From Rhinopomastus cyanomelas (lineage: Eukaryota; Chordata; Aves; Bucerotiformes; Rhinopomastidae), in the NCBI GenBank assembly GCA_013400115.1, contig VXBP01009446.1:558001-622000 (forward strand): a stretch of DNA of 64,000 nt. The letters run 5' to 3'. Each line of letters begins with the position of its first letter. Within the stretch, counting starts at the first letter, position 1. The translations under genes and the position numbers were made by a program. This document shows, one piece after another, positions 32,381 to 43,496 of this stretch. The notes beneath the pieces were generated by a model, which was given only the letters and a program-made list of their open reading frames with translations, was not told the origin of the DNA and searched no databases.

Positions 32381-32929
32381 TCACAGAACATTAGAGGTTG
32401 GAAGGGACCTCGAAAGATCAGCCAGTCCAATCCCCCTGACACAGCAGGATCACCTAGATGAGGTCGCACAGGAACACGTCCAAGCAGGTTTTAAACATCT
32501 CCAGAGAAGGAGACTCCACAACCCCCCTGGGCAGCCCCTTCCAGTGCTGTCACCCTCACTGGGAAGAAGTTCCTTCCCATATTGTTGTGGAACCTCCTCT
32601 GTTGCAACTCACACCCATCACCCCATGTTCTATCATTGGAAGCCACGGAGCAGAGCCTGGCTCCATCCTCCTGACACCCCCCTTTCCATATTTATAAACA
32701 TTCAAGGTGTCACCCCTCAGTCTCCTGTTCTCCAGGCTCAAAAGCCCCAGCTCCCTCAGCCCATCCTCATCAGGGAGATGCTCCCCTCCCTTCATCATCT
32801 CTGTGACTCTGTGCTGGACTCTCTTCAGCAGCTCTGTGTCCTTCTGGAACTGTGGGGCCCAGAACTAGACACGATGTTCCAGGTGTGGTCTCAGCAGGGC
32901 AGACTAGGTGGGGAGGAGAACCTCTCTGG
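32381..32929 (-). mobile_element. CR1 LINE 3' fragment, 550 bp (young)
   Basis: Covers the 3' end, VTEHWKGLP, RRFHIN, EERLRELG and HLEYCVQ segments on the minus strand, broken by indels. 5' truncated at CTCTCTGG. Confidence 0.95.
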
Positions 32930-32940
32930 ATTTGCACCAC

Positions 32941-33180
32941 TTCAGGCTGGACCAGGAGGGCAGAAGTGGATTCAACCTAAGCATGAGGAAGAACTTTGAG
33001 GGTGATTGAGTCCTGGCTCAGGCTGCCCAGAGAGATTGTGGAGTCTTTGCTCTGGAGGCTTTCAAAACCCTCCTGGATGTGTTCCTGTGGGATCTGCTCT
33101 AGGGGATCCTGCTCTGCCAGTGGAGTTGGACATGATCTCCAGAGGTTGCTTTCAGCCCCCACCAGCCTTGATTCTGTGGA
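32941..33180 (+). mobile_element. CR1 LINE 3' fragment (old)
   Basis: GGCTGCCCAGAGAGATTGTGG, GTGGGATCTGCTCTAGGGG and CCAGCCTTGATTCTGTGG; head to head with the previous copy. Confidence 0.8.
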
Positions 33181-33689
33181 AGGAGTGGCAGAGCCCAAGC
33201 TGGGGAGTTCTGGAGCCGCAGGGAAGTCTCCCACAACCCCCACAGAAAGCTGCAGCATTGACCTTCCTCCTCCCTGTGCTCTGCAGAAAGCACCAGCCTG
33301 CGGTTCCTTGGCCGTGAGCTGCTTGTTGACCCCGGGGCTCATTTGAAGCCTGTCCTGAGGTGCTGGTCGCTCGTCCAGCCCGGCCACCACTGCGCTCTCC
33401 TACAGCTGGGGAGCCACCAGGGCCAACTCTGAAGCCTCCTGCACACCTCAAGCTTCAGGCTGAGTTGTAAGGAGGAGCTACCAGCCTTTAAATACTCCCT
33501 GGGCTGATCCGAGCCAGCCCTGGGCTCACGCTGGCGGTTGTTGTCTCTCGGGGTTTCCTGTGGGAGCCCAGACGCTCACAGGAAGCTCGGCCAGCGCTAC
33601 CACCACTGACCCGTCGGCATGGGGACCGGTGCCAGCGCGGTGCCAACAAGAGACAGGGGTGGTTACCGAGGTGACCTGGGCTGTCCACA
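33181..33689. other. Single-copy DNA
   Basis: No feature recognised. Confidence 0.4.
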
Positions 33690-33900
33690 AGAAAAATAAA
33701 AACAATTTAAAAAAAAAAGTAAAAAAGATTTTAAAAGAAATTTTAAGGAAATGGAAAAAGAAATTGTAAAAAAAATTTAAAATGAAAGAAATAATTAAAA
33801 TCAAACTAGAAAATTCAAGAATAGAAAAATTTAAAATTTTAAGATACAGAGAAATTTGAAAGAAATTAGAAAGAATCCAAAAAACACCCCCCAAAAAAAC
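33690..33900 (+). repeat. A-rich low-complexity tract
   Basis: About 200 bases, very largely A with short T and G interruptions (AAAAAAGATTTTAAAAG, GAAATTTTAAGGAAATGG). The minus-strand Phe/Ile/Leu-rich open frame over it is an artefact of composition. Confidence 0.9.
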
Positions 33901-34195
33901 ACCCAGAGAGGGGTGACCCCTGGGGACCCGCGTTCTGTCGGCAGCCCGCGCCGCCGCTATTTTAGGCTGTTATGTACCTAACGCTTCCTGTTTTTCAGAA
34001 GAAACTTCTTGTTTTCTTCTCTTTTATGTTGACGGATTTATTCTGATGGCCGGTTCCTGAGGCGGCACCAAGGGCTTTCCCCCCTCCTCCCACCCCAGAG
34101 CGCCCGTGAGGAGGGATGGAGTCACGGTGCCAGGGTTTGGGGGGGGATGCCGGGGGAGAGAAGCCACCCTCGCCCCTCTTTTTAGGTGCGCAGCT
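33901..34195. other. GC-rich single-copy DNA
   Basis: Spacer leading into the poly-G tract. No feature. Confidence 0.35.
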
Positions 34196-34254
34196 GGGGG
34201 GGGGGGGGGGGGNNNNNNNNNNNNNNNNGGGGGGGGGGGGGGGGGGGGGGGGGG
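34196..34254 (+). repeat. Poly-G tract containing a 16-base assembly gap
   Basis: G17, then N at 34213-34228, then G26. The true length is unknown. Frames through it (poly-Gly, poly-Pro) are meaningless. Confidence 0.95.
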
Positions 34255-34892
34255 CCCGAGGGCAGGGGCAGCCGGCGGGCCAGTAGCTGCGTGAGCGCTG
34301 CTAAGTCGAGCCATGTGTGGGTCTCTTTCGAGGAGCGGTGGCCAAACCAATAAGGACAAAGTGACTAGTGTTCGTTTCCTGGTGACCTTCCGACACCAGC
34401 AGATGTTTTCTCTTACAGGGACCGCGGTCGCTGCAGTCCCCAGCCTCGGCGAGTGGGCTGCTGCCGCGGTGGCACCCGGCTCTGCTGAGCAGTGCAGCCT
34501 CGGTGGGGACCCGGGTGCCTTCAAAGTGTCTGGCTTGCTTTTCTCGGGATGGACCAACTGCTTCCTCCTCGGTTTTGTCCTCTGCAGAGGATGGCAGATG
34601 TTTCCTCCGATGGGCTCTATCAGGCAGCCCGCGGGAGCGAGTTTCCCTTAGTAGTGTTTTCCCTCCACACAGGTTGGACTTGAGAGCTCATGGCGGGAGC
34701 GCCGAATCCGTCACACTTGGCCCTGTTAGAGCAGAATGAAAAGGCTCTTGGAGTCGCCTCCAAGCTCCAAATGTAGGAGGTTGGTGGTGCTGGAGCACTT
34801 CCTGTGCTGCTGGAGCCATCCTGGCACCTGCTGGTGCCTCCTTTTCCACGGCCTCATGGCTCTTGGTGTTGCCTAAGGGAGTCAGAGTGATG
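34255..34892. other. Single-copy DNA
   Basis: CpG-bearing. Nothing recognised. Confidence 0.4.
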
Positions 34893-35088
34893 GGAGGAAG
34901 TTCCTCCCCAGGAGGAGGACCAGGGAGGCTGTGGTGGCTCCATCCCTGGAAGTGTTCAGCATCAGCTTGGATGGGGCTCTGGGCAACCTGGTCCGGTGAG
35001 AGGTGTCGCTGCCCGTGGCAGGGGGTTGGGACTGGCTGATCTCTGAGATCCCTTCCAAACCCAGACCATTCTGTGTTCCTGTGATTCC
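34893..35088 (+). mobile_element. CR1 LINE 3' fragment (old)
   Basis: GGAAGTTCCTCCCCAGG, TTGGATGGGGCTCTGGGC and CCCAGACCATTCTGTG; old family tail and 3' end. Confidence 0.82.
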
Positions 35089-35889
35089 ATAGTCTCAGCT
35101 CCTAGCTGATCTCCAAGCAGAGCAACCTGTGACTGAGTCTTTGCCACAGGGTCTTCCCTACTGCATCTTTGGACCTGCTGCTCTCCAGGGGTCTGCAGGA
35201 GTTGATGCAGGTTGAGAAGAAGATGTGGTGGGGATGAGCAGTGAACCTTTCTCATTCCCAACACCTTTTAGTCTGCTTTGGGCCAAGGGGTGTGTAAGTC
35301 TGAGCGTGACTTGTGCATCCGAGAACATCACTGATGCCTTCTCTGTCCAGGAGACATCTAAAGGAAGTCTTTCTGCAGGCTCCCCTGGCCAGAGCCCACT
35401 TGCCTCTGCCAGTCCTGCCCAGGGACCATGGCAGCAAGACCTGCAGTGAGGTGATGGAGGAGAGAAACAGGCTGCTGTCCATGCCGTGAGTTCCGTGCGA
35501 CCTTTGCCTGTTGTCCTGGCAGTGGTGTCCGTCTGATGTCCTTAAGCAGGGTGAGGGGTCTCCATGCCTGGGATGATGAAGGCATCGCGTTGGTGCTTGT
35601 AGGCCAGTTATGTGGTGCATAGCTCGTGCTCCTGGGTCAGTGACAGTTCAGAGAGCACATCCTTTGTTTTCAGGTTGGGAGGACACTGGAGATACCAATG
35701 AAAACCAGGGTGAGGGGTAGTAACTGAGTCACATTGTCTGCACTCTGGTTTGAAGTCCATCAAATTGCCTTTAGACACTGAGGTGAACGTTGCTTTATGG
35801 AGGTCCCCAGGTTGTCATTTGTTGAGCTGCTGGCCTTTCTCTGAAGAGATATTTTGGGCTGGTTGTTCTTTACTACTACCCATATGGAT
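35089..35889. other. Single-copy DNA
   Basis: No feature recognised. Confidence 0.4.
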
Positions 35890-36345
35890 TGCTGGAGGGA
35901 GTCCAGCATAGAGCAATGAGGATGATGAAGGAAGAGGAGCACCTCCTTGATGAGGAGAGGCTGAGGGAGCTGGGTCTCTTGAGCTTGGAGAAGAGGAGAC
36001 TGAGGGGTGACCTCATTAATGTCTATAAATATGTGAGGGGTGGATGTCAGGAGGATGGAGCCAGGCTCTGCTCAGTGTCATCTAGTCACAGGACATGGGG
36101 CAGTGGGTGTGAGCTGGAACAGAGGAGGTTCCATATAAATATGAGCAGGACCTTCTTCCCGGTGAGGGTCACAGAGCACTGGCAGGGGCTGCCCAGGGGG
36201 AGGTTGTGGAGTCTCCTTCTCTGGAGACATTTCAAACCCACCTGGATGTGTTCCTGTGTGTCTTGGTCTAGGTGATGCTGCTGTGTCAGGGGGACTGGAC
36301 TGGATGATCGTTTGCGGTCCCTTCCAATCCCTCATGCTCTGTGAG
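35890..36345 (+). mobile_element. CR1 LINE 3' fragment, 456 bp (young)
   Basis: One open frame from LEGVQHRAMRMMKEEE through EERLRELGLLSLEKRR, CQEDGARLCS and ELEQRRFHIN to WQGLP. A three-base insertion gives a GRLWS variant at the tail. Complete 3' end. Confidence 0.96.
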
Positions 36346-36384
36346 ATATTAAACCCCCCCACCCCGGGTGCAGCCCTGTGCCTT

Positions 36385-36469
36385 AGGTTGTCCTGCTTCG
36401 GTGGGGGGAGTTGGACTAGATGGTCTCTTGAGGTCCCTTCTAACTCCCAGTGGCTCTGTGATGCTGTGA
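36385..36469 (+). mobile_element. CR1 LINE extreme 3' end
   Basis: GGTTGTCCTGCTTCGGTGG to GGCTCTGTGATGCTGTG; more diverged than its neighbour. Confidence 0.8.
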
Positions 36470-37139
36470 CAACTGTGGTCGGGCACCACTTGGCTGTGGC
36501 TGACCAACACTCAGACCTGAGTGCGTGCCCAGCACCGGGCTACCCTGAGTTTGAAGGCCAGCACAGTGCAGGAGACATTTCATCTCCAGCAGCAACCTGC
36601 TGGCAGGGACTCGGAGCGAGGGGCCGGCTCCCTTGGCTCTGCGAGCAGGGAGCGTTCACAAAGGGCTCCTGTAACACAACCCCTGTGAGATGAATCGCTC
36701 GACAAGCAACCAGAGAATCCAGTTTGCCTTCTCCGTGCCGCTCCAGTTCAGCCTTTCCCAGGTCTACCCTTGCGTGGAAGGTCTTTATCTCACGAGTCGG
36801 CGGAGGGCGGATGCTGCTCGTGCAAAACATCCCTGAACTTACCGAGGGGGTTACGGGGCCAAATCAGTTTTACTTGGTGCTTTCATGCACCGAAAAGCAG
36901 CGTGATGGTGGCCGCTTGGCTTCCACGCCGGTGCTGGGGGAGCGCCCCAACAGGCGTTGGAGACCCTACGTGGGTCTGAGAGGCGTTCGTCACCGCCGTG
37001 ATTCCGCTGGCATCGCCTCAGCTGAGTGTGTGGGACCTCCCGAAACACCTCGGTGGATGTGCTGGTGGATGGTTTGGTGGACCCTAACCCTTTGCTGAAG
37101 TGCTGAATGTGAGCTCTGAGAGTGGAGGCCATCCCCGCG
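36470..37139. other. Single-copy DNA
   Basis: Several opposed open frames, none recognisable. Confidence 0.4.
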
Positions 37140-37771
37140 CTCCTGGTGGTCCAGCTGGGTGGTCATGAGCCAGCAGTGTGCTCTTGTGGCCGAGAGAGCC
37201 AACGGCATCCTGGAGTGGATCAGAATGGGGGTGGTTAGCAGATCAAGAGAGGTTCTTCTCCCCCTCTACTCTGCCCTAGTGAGACAACACCTGGAGTGTT
37301 GTGTCCAGTTGTGGGGCCCTCAGTTCCAGAAGGATGTGGAGCTGCTGGACAGTCGAGCACAGAGCAATGAGGATGATGAAGGGAGTGGAGCATCTCCCTG
37401 ATGAGGAAAGGCTGAGGGTCTCTTGAGCTTGGAGACTGAGGGGTGATAAATATGTGAAGAGTGGATGTCAGGAGGATGGAGCCAGGCTCCTTCTCGGTGT
37501 CATCTAGTGATAGGACAAAGGGCAATGGGTGTGAGCTGGAACAGAAGAGGTTCCACATCAATCTGAGAAGAAACTTCCTCATGATGAGGGTGACAGAGCA
37601 CTGGAAGGGGCTGCCCGGGTGGGTTGTGGAGTCTCCTTCTCTGGAGATGTTTAAAACCCACCTGGATGTGTTCCTGTGTGACTGGGTCTAGGAGATCATG
37701 TGGTGGTGATGGGACTGGACTAGATGGTTTTTTGAGGTCCCTTCCAGTCCCTGATGGTCTGTGACTCTGTG
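37140..37771 (+). mobile_element. CR1 LINE 3' fragment, 630 bp (young)
   Basis: Starts at the DLGVLVA-equivalent TCCTGGTGG and has SQQCALVAERANGILEW, LVRQHLECCVQLW and later segments. Two internal deletions remove part of LRELG...LEKRRLRG and the LINVYK start, so the frame is lost. Confidence 0.95.
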
Positions 37772-39420
37772 CGCGCTGGGTGACGTGTGGTGGTCGCCCT
37801 CCTTTCTGTCAAAATGCCCCCTGCTCCCCGGGCTAATGCAATTGCTGGGCAGTGCCCTGCAGACACTCCTCTGCGTTTGGCTCTCTTTTCTATTTCATTA
37901 TCCTGAATAAATGACCTCGGGAAACTTGATCAGCTGGGTGAAGGATATCGATTCTCACGTCTCTCTTGCGCTGGGCTCCTTGCGGCGGCGGTGGCCGCTC
38001 ACCCGGCCGGTTTCCCGAGGAGCTGTCGAAGGTTCCACGTTTGAGCAGCTTTGGGATAACAAAGGAATTTCTCTCTCCCCACTCCCCGTTGGGCTGCTGT
38101 TTGCAGGGTTTAAGGCCACGGAGAGGAAACATCAGTGCTGGGTGCTTTTATTTTAAACCCTTCCACTCGTGTCATCTGCAAAAGCAGGTGGGAAGGTGCA
38201 CAACAGACTCATTGCTTTTGCTCCTGCTGGTTTTGGGGAGAAGAGAGAGGGATGAGCTCTTGGGGCATCACTGGGGTGCCCCCCCAAACACACCTCATCT
38301 CCTTGGCAGCAGCTGTGGGAGAGAAACCAGCAGGGCTGTGGGGAGGGGAAGAGGCAGAGAAGGAATTTGTGGGGTTAAAACGGGGAGGACCAGCGGGTCT
38401 ATTTTTAGCTGCAGTTTTGAATGTGAAGTGTCACCCATTTAAAAAAGGCTGCTGGGAAGTGGCCGGGAAGATGTTTGCGACAGGGTGGAAGCCAGCTGCA
38501 GCTTTGTGGGCTGGTGGTTGTGAGGAGGCCGCGAACACTCGCCTGGCGTTAAGGTTTTAATTTGCCTGCTCCCCAGCCTGAGGCCTCCCCACACGAGGGC
38601 CACTGATTCATTTTTTCTGGCTAATTCCCGTGTGTTTCCCGCACAGGATCGTAGCCTCGGATCGGTAACGCAGGCCTGCGGCTCTTCTAGCTGCAAGTTT
38701 GGTCCCGCTGGAGCTTCCCTTATAAATCCTTATTTTCAGTAGTGTCGCCTCTCGGAGCCGGATGGGTTGGGCTGTCCCCGCACCCCTCGGCCACCCACCT
38801 GTACCTCCCTGGGGTTTGGGAACCTGGAGTTCACCCCACTTACTAAGGCAGGAGGCTGGAACCGCTGTGGTCTCTCGTGTCAGTGATCCGTGGGGTGATG
38901 CATCCCCAGGTCGTTGCTGTTTCTGCCTGTTGTGTCACCAATTTGTGCATTAAAGGGACCTCGAGGAGGTGTCACGACAATAAACCCCAGCAGCCAGCTG
39001 TAGGAGCCATCACAGCCGCTACAGGGGACTGGGGGAGGACTGAAGGGTCGCTATAAGGTCCATTACATTACTGTTACTGAAGCCTTTCTTCACTCACTTG
39101 GCTCCCTCCTTCCCTCTCCTTTCGTTCCTCTGGAAATGAAACTGTGTGAGAAGCAAACTTGAGATGTGGGGGAGATTTGGGAATGTAGGGATGGGAGGAG
39201 GAGGAGACAGTGTTTTGTGCTTCAGCTGTACCAGAGCTGCAGTGTCACACTTTCTCATGGGGCTTCCTGGAGACACTCACACATTATTTCCATCCCCACC
39301 ATGCTTGTGTCTGACCCCATGGTGCTCAGTGTTGTTTGGTGCGTGAGCTTTGTGCCGTCAGGACTCCCCAGACCCTTGATTCCTGCAAAAGTCACCCTCC
39401 ATCCTCATTGCTGATGAATT
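37772..39420. other. Single-copy DNA, 1.6 kb without CR1
   Basis: One of the longest CR1-free stretches. Open frames at 37911-38560 overlap in three phases, and none has a recognisable domain. It could contain conserved intronic DNA or a non-coding exon that I cannot identify. Confidence 0.4.
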
Positions 39421-39510
39421 TCATAGAAGGTGTTGGGCTGGAAGGGACCTCCAAAGGTCATCTATTCCAACCCCACCAACACACACAGCAAGCAGGGCTG
39501 TCTCTCAGTA
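39421..39510 (-). mobile_element. CR1 LINE 3' end (old)
   Basis: GTTGGGCTGGAAGGGACC and CATCTATTCCAACCCC match the complement of an old 3' end. Confidence 0.7.
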
Positions 39511-40237
39511 GAACAGATTGCATTCCTTGATCCAAGCCCTCCACCTGCCTGGGCTCCTCTCCTCTCCACCATCCTTCTCCTACAAAAAGGTCCTTCTCAA
39601 GGTGGGGAGCAGAATGGCTGTGGTGTGGGGTGCCTGGTTTGCACTGTGGGTGCACGCCTGCATGGAGACGTAGCCTTGAACTCAGCTTCTCTGGGGGTTG
39701 TTGTTGTTGTTGGTAGAGTAGAGCTGCTCCCTGCTGCACACGAGCAGGACTCACTCCAATGGGAAGAGGTTCTCTAGTGGGAACAGCTCTCAGGCCACCC
39801 GAACCGGGGTTTTCCGCGTTTCCATTGTGAGACTTTCCATTTGAGATCCCGCCAGCAGCTGGGCAGCAAAAGATGAATTAGCAGAGCTGTTAAAGGTATT
39901 AACATGTGTTTCCCCCTTCGGAGACTTGTTAGAACATATTTTCTCTGGTGAGAGTAATAAGTGTTATAAACAAAACACAGTTTCCCCCTTTGAATATTCC
40001 TTTACGCAGAGCATCATCTACATTTTAGAAACGAGAAAGGAAAGTACATTAAGCAACGCGAGTAGCCCCGGGCTGTTTTATTTCACGTTGCTAAAGAAGT
40101 TGGCGCAGATGAGGACATTTTATGTAAGAGTGGCTTGTAAATGTAAGCGCTGAGGTAAAGGGCAGATTGTAACTCCACAGATTTTTCTGGGGATAGAAAA
40201 ATCACTGCTCCTCACTGCTATCCCCCCTTCACAAGGG
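39511..40237. other. Single-copy DNA
   Basis: A (GTT)5 run occurs at about 39698-39712. 39830-40170 is AT-rich and repeat-free and might be conserved. No exon recognised. Confidence 0.35.
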
Positions 40238-40654
40238 TGGTGAAGGGAGTGGAGCATCTCCCTGATGAGGAAAGGCTGAGGGAGCTGGGTCTCTTGAGCT
40301 TGGAGAAAAGGAGACTGAGGGGTGACCCCATGAATGTTGATAAATATGGGAAGGGTGGGTGTCAGGAGGATGGACCCAGTCTCTGCTCCGTGTCATCTAG
40401 TGGTAGGACAAGGGGCAGTGGGTGTGAGCTGGAACAGAGGAGGTTCCACATCAATTTGAGAAGGAACTTCTTCCCAGTGAGGGTGACGGAGCCCTGGAAG
40501 GGGCTGCCCAGGGGTGTTGTGCCGTCTCCTTCTCTGGAGACATTTAAAACCCACTTGGATGTGTTCCTGTGTGACTTGGTCTAGGGGATCCTGCTGTTTC
40601 AGGGGGATCAGACTAGATGATCTTTTGAGGTCCCCTCCAGTCCCTAATGTTCTT
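40238..40654 (+). mobile_element. CR1 LINE 3' fragment, 417 bp (young)
   Basis: A continuous frame from MVKGVEHLPDEERLREL through CQEDGPSLCS, ELEQRRFHIN and VTEPWKGLP to FLCDLV, then the 3' end with the final octamers lost at GTTCTTCAG. Confidence 0.96.
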
Positions 40655-41306
40655 CAGCCAAAGCTTCCTGGAGATTAGAAGGGGAAACCTCCCTTTCCCC
40701 CAACTGGAGATATATGTGGTGTAAGAAATACAGGGAGGTTGTTCCCAGTGTGGGACTGAGTCTCCTGGTTTGCTAGACCGAGGTGCAGCTGGGACATGTT
40801 GTTCTTCAGCTGAGGTGGGTCCATCCTGAGTGAACTGTGGACTCTCGTGGTTTCTTCTCCGCCCCTTTCACCTGGAGCATGAAGAGGGCTGGTGGGCACT
40901 GCTGTGATCTTTCCAAGGATGTGAGCATAAGACCCCTGAGAAACAGGGCCATCACGATTCAGAGCCATTACCTTACTGTAGTGTTTGGTCACTGTAGGGC
41001 AGAGCCCAGCGAGAACGTCCCAAGTAGGGGCGTTGGGCTAGATGCCCTTTGGAGGTCCCCTCCAGCCCAGTGTACACTCCATAACAACTGGAGTCCTTTC
41101 TGTAGTGCTTGTGTTGCTGTGCTCACTGCTTCCAGCATCCTGCTGTTACAGAGCAATTCAGGAGTAACTTGTGAGGATCCTGGCAGTACCTAGCACAGGC
41201 AGGTGTGTGATCAAGGGCTGCAAGGCAGGAGCACTGGGTGCTGCTGCAGTGGCACAAAGCGTGGCCATCACCTCTGCCAGCCCTCAGCTTTCAGATGGGA
41301 CCCAGT
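40655..41306. other. Single-copy DNA with a CR1 scrap
   Basis: 41023-41085 (GCGTTGGGCTAGATGCCC, GGAGGTCCCCTCCAGCC) is probably an old CR1 3' end on the + strand. The rest is unrecognised. Confidence 0.4.
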
Positions 41307-41517
41307 GGGAGTGTTTAAGGCCAGGCTGGATGGGGCTCTGGCCAGCCTGATCTAGGGTGGGGTGTCCCTGCCCTTGGCAGGGGAGTTGGAACTGGATGAT
41401 GTCGTGGTCCCTTCTAACCCTGACTGACTCTGACTTGGTCTGGGTGATCCTGCACTGGCAGGGGGATTGGACTAGATGATCTTTTGAGGTCCCTTCCCAT
41501 CCCTGATGATGCTATGA
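41307..41517 (+). mobile_element. Two fused CR1 3' ends, old then young
   Basis: The old part (GGCCAGGCTGGATGGGGC to ACCCTGACTGACTCTGAC) runs directly into a young 3' end (TTGGTCTGGGTGATCC to CCCTGATGATGCTATGA). Confidence 0.88.
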
Positions 41518-41833
41518 GGGAGAAGGGCTCGGTGATGGATCGTCAGCGCAGAGCCGTGGGGATGGCAGGAACACGAGGCTTTGCCGGGGACACGGAGGGG
41601 CGTGTGTAGCAGGAAGGGGGGGGTATGGAGGTTGGGAGGATGTGGCTCTCGGCCACATGAAGATTTTGGTATGCAGCTCAGGCTCAGGAAGTTTGGCCAC
41701 CCTGATTACAAACATACGTAGGTTTGGAGATGTATAGCGAGATATCTGTCTCTTTCCTAATTCGATTTGCATTTAGACGGGGAGAGGAAAAGCGCCGAAG
41801 CAGGGAAGTGGGTGGCTTTGTGTGGTTTCCTAG
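41518..41833. other. Single-copy DNA
   Basis: No feature recognised upstream of a possible splice acceptor. Confidence 0.35.
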
Positions 41834-41908
41834 CCAGCAGACGCTGCAAACAGTTTAAAGTTCACATCCAGCAGTAGAGTAGGAACTGCTCGCAGGAGAC
41901 GACTGGAG
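41834..41908 (+). other. Candidate non-coding exon (possibly CTBP2 5' UTR)
   Basis: A 75-base segment follows the acceptor-like GTGTGGTTTCCTAG and ends at a full-consensus donor (CTGGAG|GTAAGT). It is repeat-free, + strand like the CTBP2 exon 10.8 kb downstream, and has no ATG. It could equally be chance, or a first exon with an upstream start site. Confidence 0.3.
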
Positions 41909-42409
41909 GTAAGTGGCCATGTCCTACCTCCTGGCATTGAGGAAGCCTTTGTTCAGCTCCGGAGGTGGGTGAACACTCTCCTCTACCTCCGGAGACGGGT
42001 AGTGGCACCGCGGCAGCTTTTCTTTCCTTAAAACAAAAGCTGCTGTTTGTGAGAGTGAGGGGGGGAAAAAAGGACGAAGTTTCCTGCGTCGGAGTTGGGG
42101 AGAGGGAAGAGGGGACTGAACAAAACCGGACCTTGGCGGCGACAATAGCTGCACACGGCGTGTTTGTTTAACCAGGACTTATTTCCCCCCCCGCCCCAGC
42201 TATCTCTTCTTCTTTTCCTCTTGTCCTTGCTCTCGCTTGCTCATCTCTCCACAGCACATGGAAAGGTTGAAAAGTGGCAATTACTGAAGGGGGAGAGAGA
42301 AGCTGTTGTGCAGCAGCTCCAGATGGGGGTTCGTGATGCTGCCTGCTCGCAGGCTTGACTCTGCAGTGTAAAATGCCCTCTAATGGCCGAGGAGCCGCAC
42401 AGCTCAGGG
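41909..42409. other. Single-copy DNA, partly CpG-bearing
   Basis: Nothing recognised. Pyrimidine-rich at 42180-42250. Confidence 0.35.
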
Positions 42410-42700
42410 CGATGGAGCCAGGCTCTGCTCGGTGGCATCTGGAGATAGGACAAGGGGCAGTGGGGATGAGCTGGAACAGAGGAGGTTCCATATAAGTATC
42501 AGAAGGAACTTCTTCCTGGTGATGGTGATGGAGCATTGGAAGGGGCTGCCCAGGGGAGTTGTGGAGTCTCCATCTCTGGAGACATTTCAAACCCACCTGG
42601 ATGTGTTCCTGTGTGACTTGGTCTAGGTGATCCTGCTGTGGCAGGGGGATGGGACTGGATGATCTTTCAAGGTCCCTTCCAATCCCTAATGATTCTATGA
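42410..42700 (+). mobile_element. CR1 LINE 3' fragment, 290 bp (young)
   Basis: CQEDGARL-equivalent start, ELEQRRFHISIRRNFF, MEHWKGLPRGVVES and FLCDLV in one frame, then a perfect-looking 3' end (CCTAATGATTCTATGA). Confidence 0.96.
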
Positions 42701-42962
42701 ATTCATCCGACAGAGCAGCAAACACTCATTGTTGTCCTTTTTTCTTGTTGAGCTGCTGCTCTTCCTACAGGAACAACTAAGGGCTGGAGTAGAGGAGAGC
42801 TTTTGGTTGCCCAAGCAGCTGACAGTTTGCCTCACTCCAACGTTAACCTCTGTGATTAGTGAAGTTAAATCACAAATAGTTAAAGGAAATCTGGTAAAGT
42901 GAAGGGTGAAGCTTAATTCTGGGGTCCCGCAGGGGCTTTTGGAGACTGAGGTCATTTGTGTA
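42701..42962. other. Short spacer
   Basis: Single-copy DNA. Confidence 0.35.
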
Positions 42963-43039
42963 TCACAGAACATGGGGGATTGGAAGGGACCTCAAAAGAT
43001 CATCCAGTCCAACCCCCCTGCCCCAGCTGGATCCCCTGT
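42963..43039 (-). mobile_element. CR1 LINE extreme 3' end (young)
   Basis: TCACAGAACATGGGGGATTGG to CCAGCTGGATCCCC. Confidence 0.9.
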
Positions 43040-43496
43040 CCGTTGCCTCTTGTTTGGTTTGAGGAGTTCAGGGTGGTTTCCCAACCCCTTGGAGATATCA
43101 GTATCAGTGTGTTATCAGTGTTGGGTCCTTAGAAAAACAAGATAAGAGAGGCTGAAGGAGGCCTCTGGTTAATTAGCGGATGGATTAGTGCCTCTTGAAG
43201 TTAAGTGGGTAATTAGGGTTCAGCTCCTGGTTCTTGTTTTGCCCACCCCCAGGGCCCCCCGAAAGGCTGTGGGAAGAAGAGCATCAGAGCATCGGCTGCC
43301 TTCAGTTCTGGTGCCAGAGAGGTGACAGTTCTTGTCTTTAAAGCAGTTTCCTTGCTCTGTTTGGTGGGTTGTTTGGTTGGTTTATAGCTTCAGGAATGAA
43401 AGCAGAGCCAGTTCCACTATTTCCTAGTTTTCCTTGAAAACTCCTGGAGGATCCATGGAAGATCCATGTGTGGATCTTCTTTTGTGGTCATTACTG
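43040..43496. other. Single-copy DNA
   Basis: No feature recognised. Confidence 0.4.

Noticed and set aside
33526..33894. Phe/Leu/Ile-rich ORF resembling a membrane protein
   Set aside because: Artefact of the A-rich tract read on the minus strand.
34024..34557. 177-codon Pro-rich ORF through the poly-G tract
   Set aside because: Homopolymer translation plus gap; no recognisable protein.
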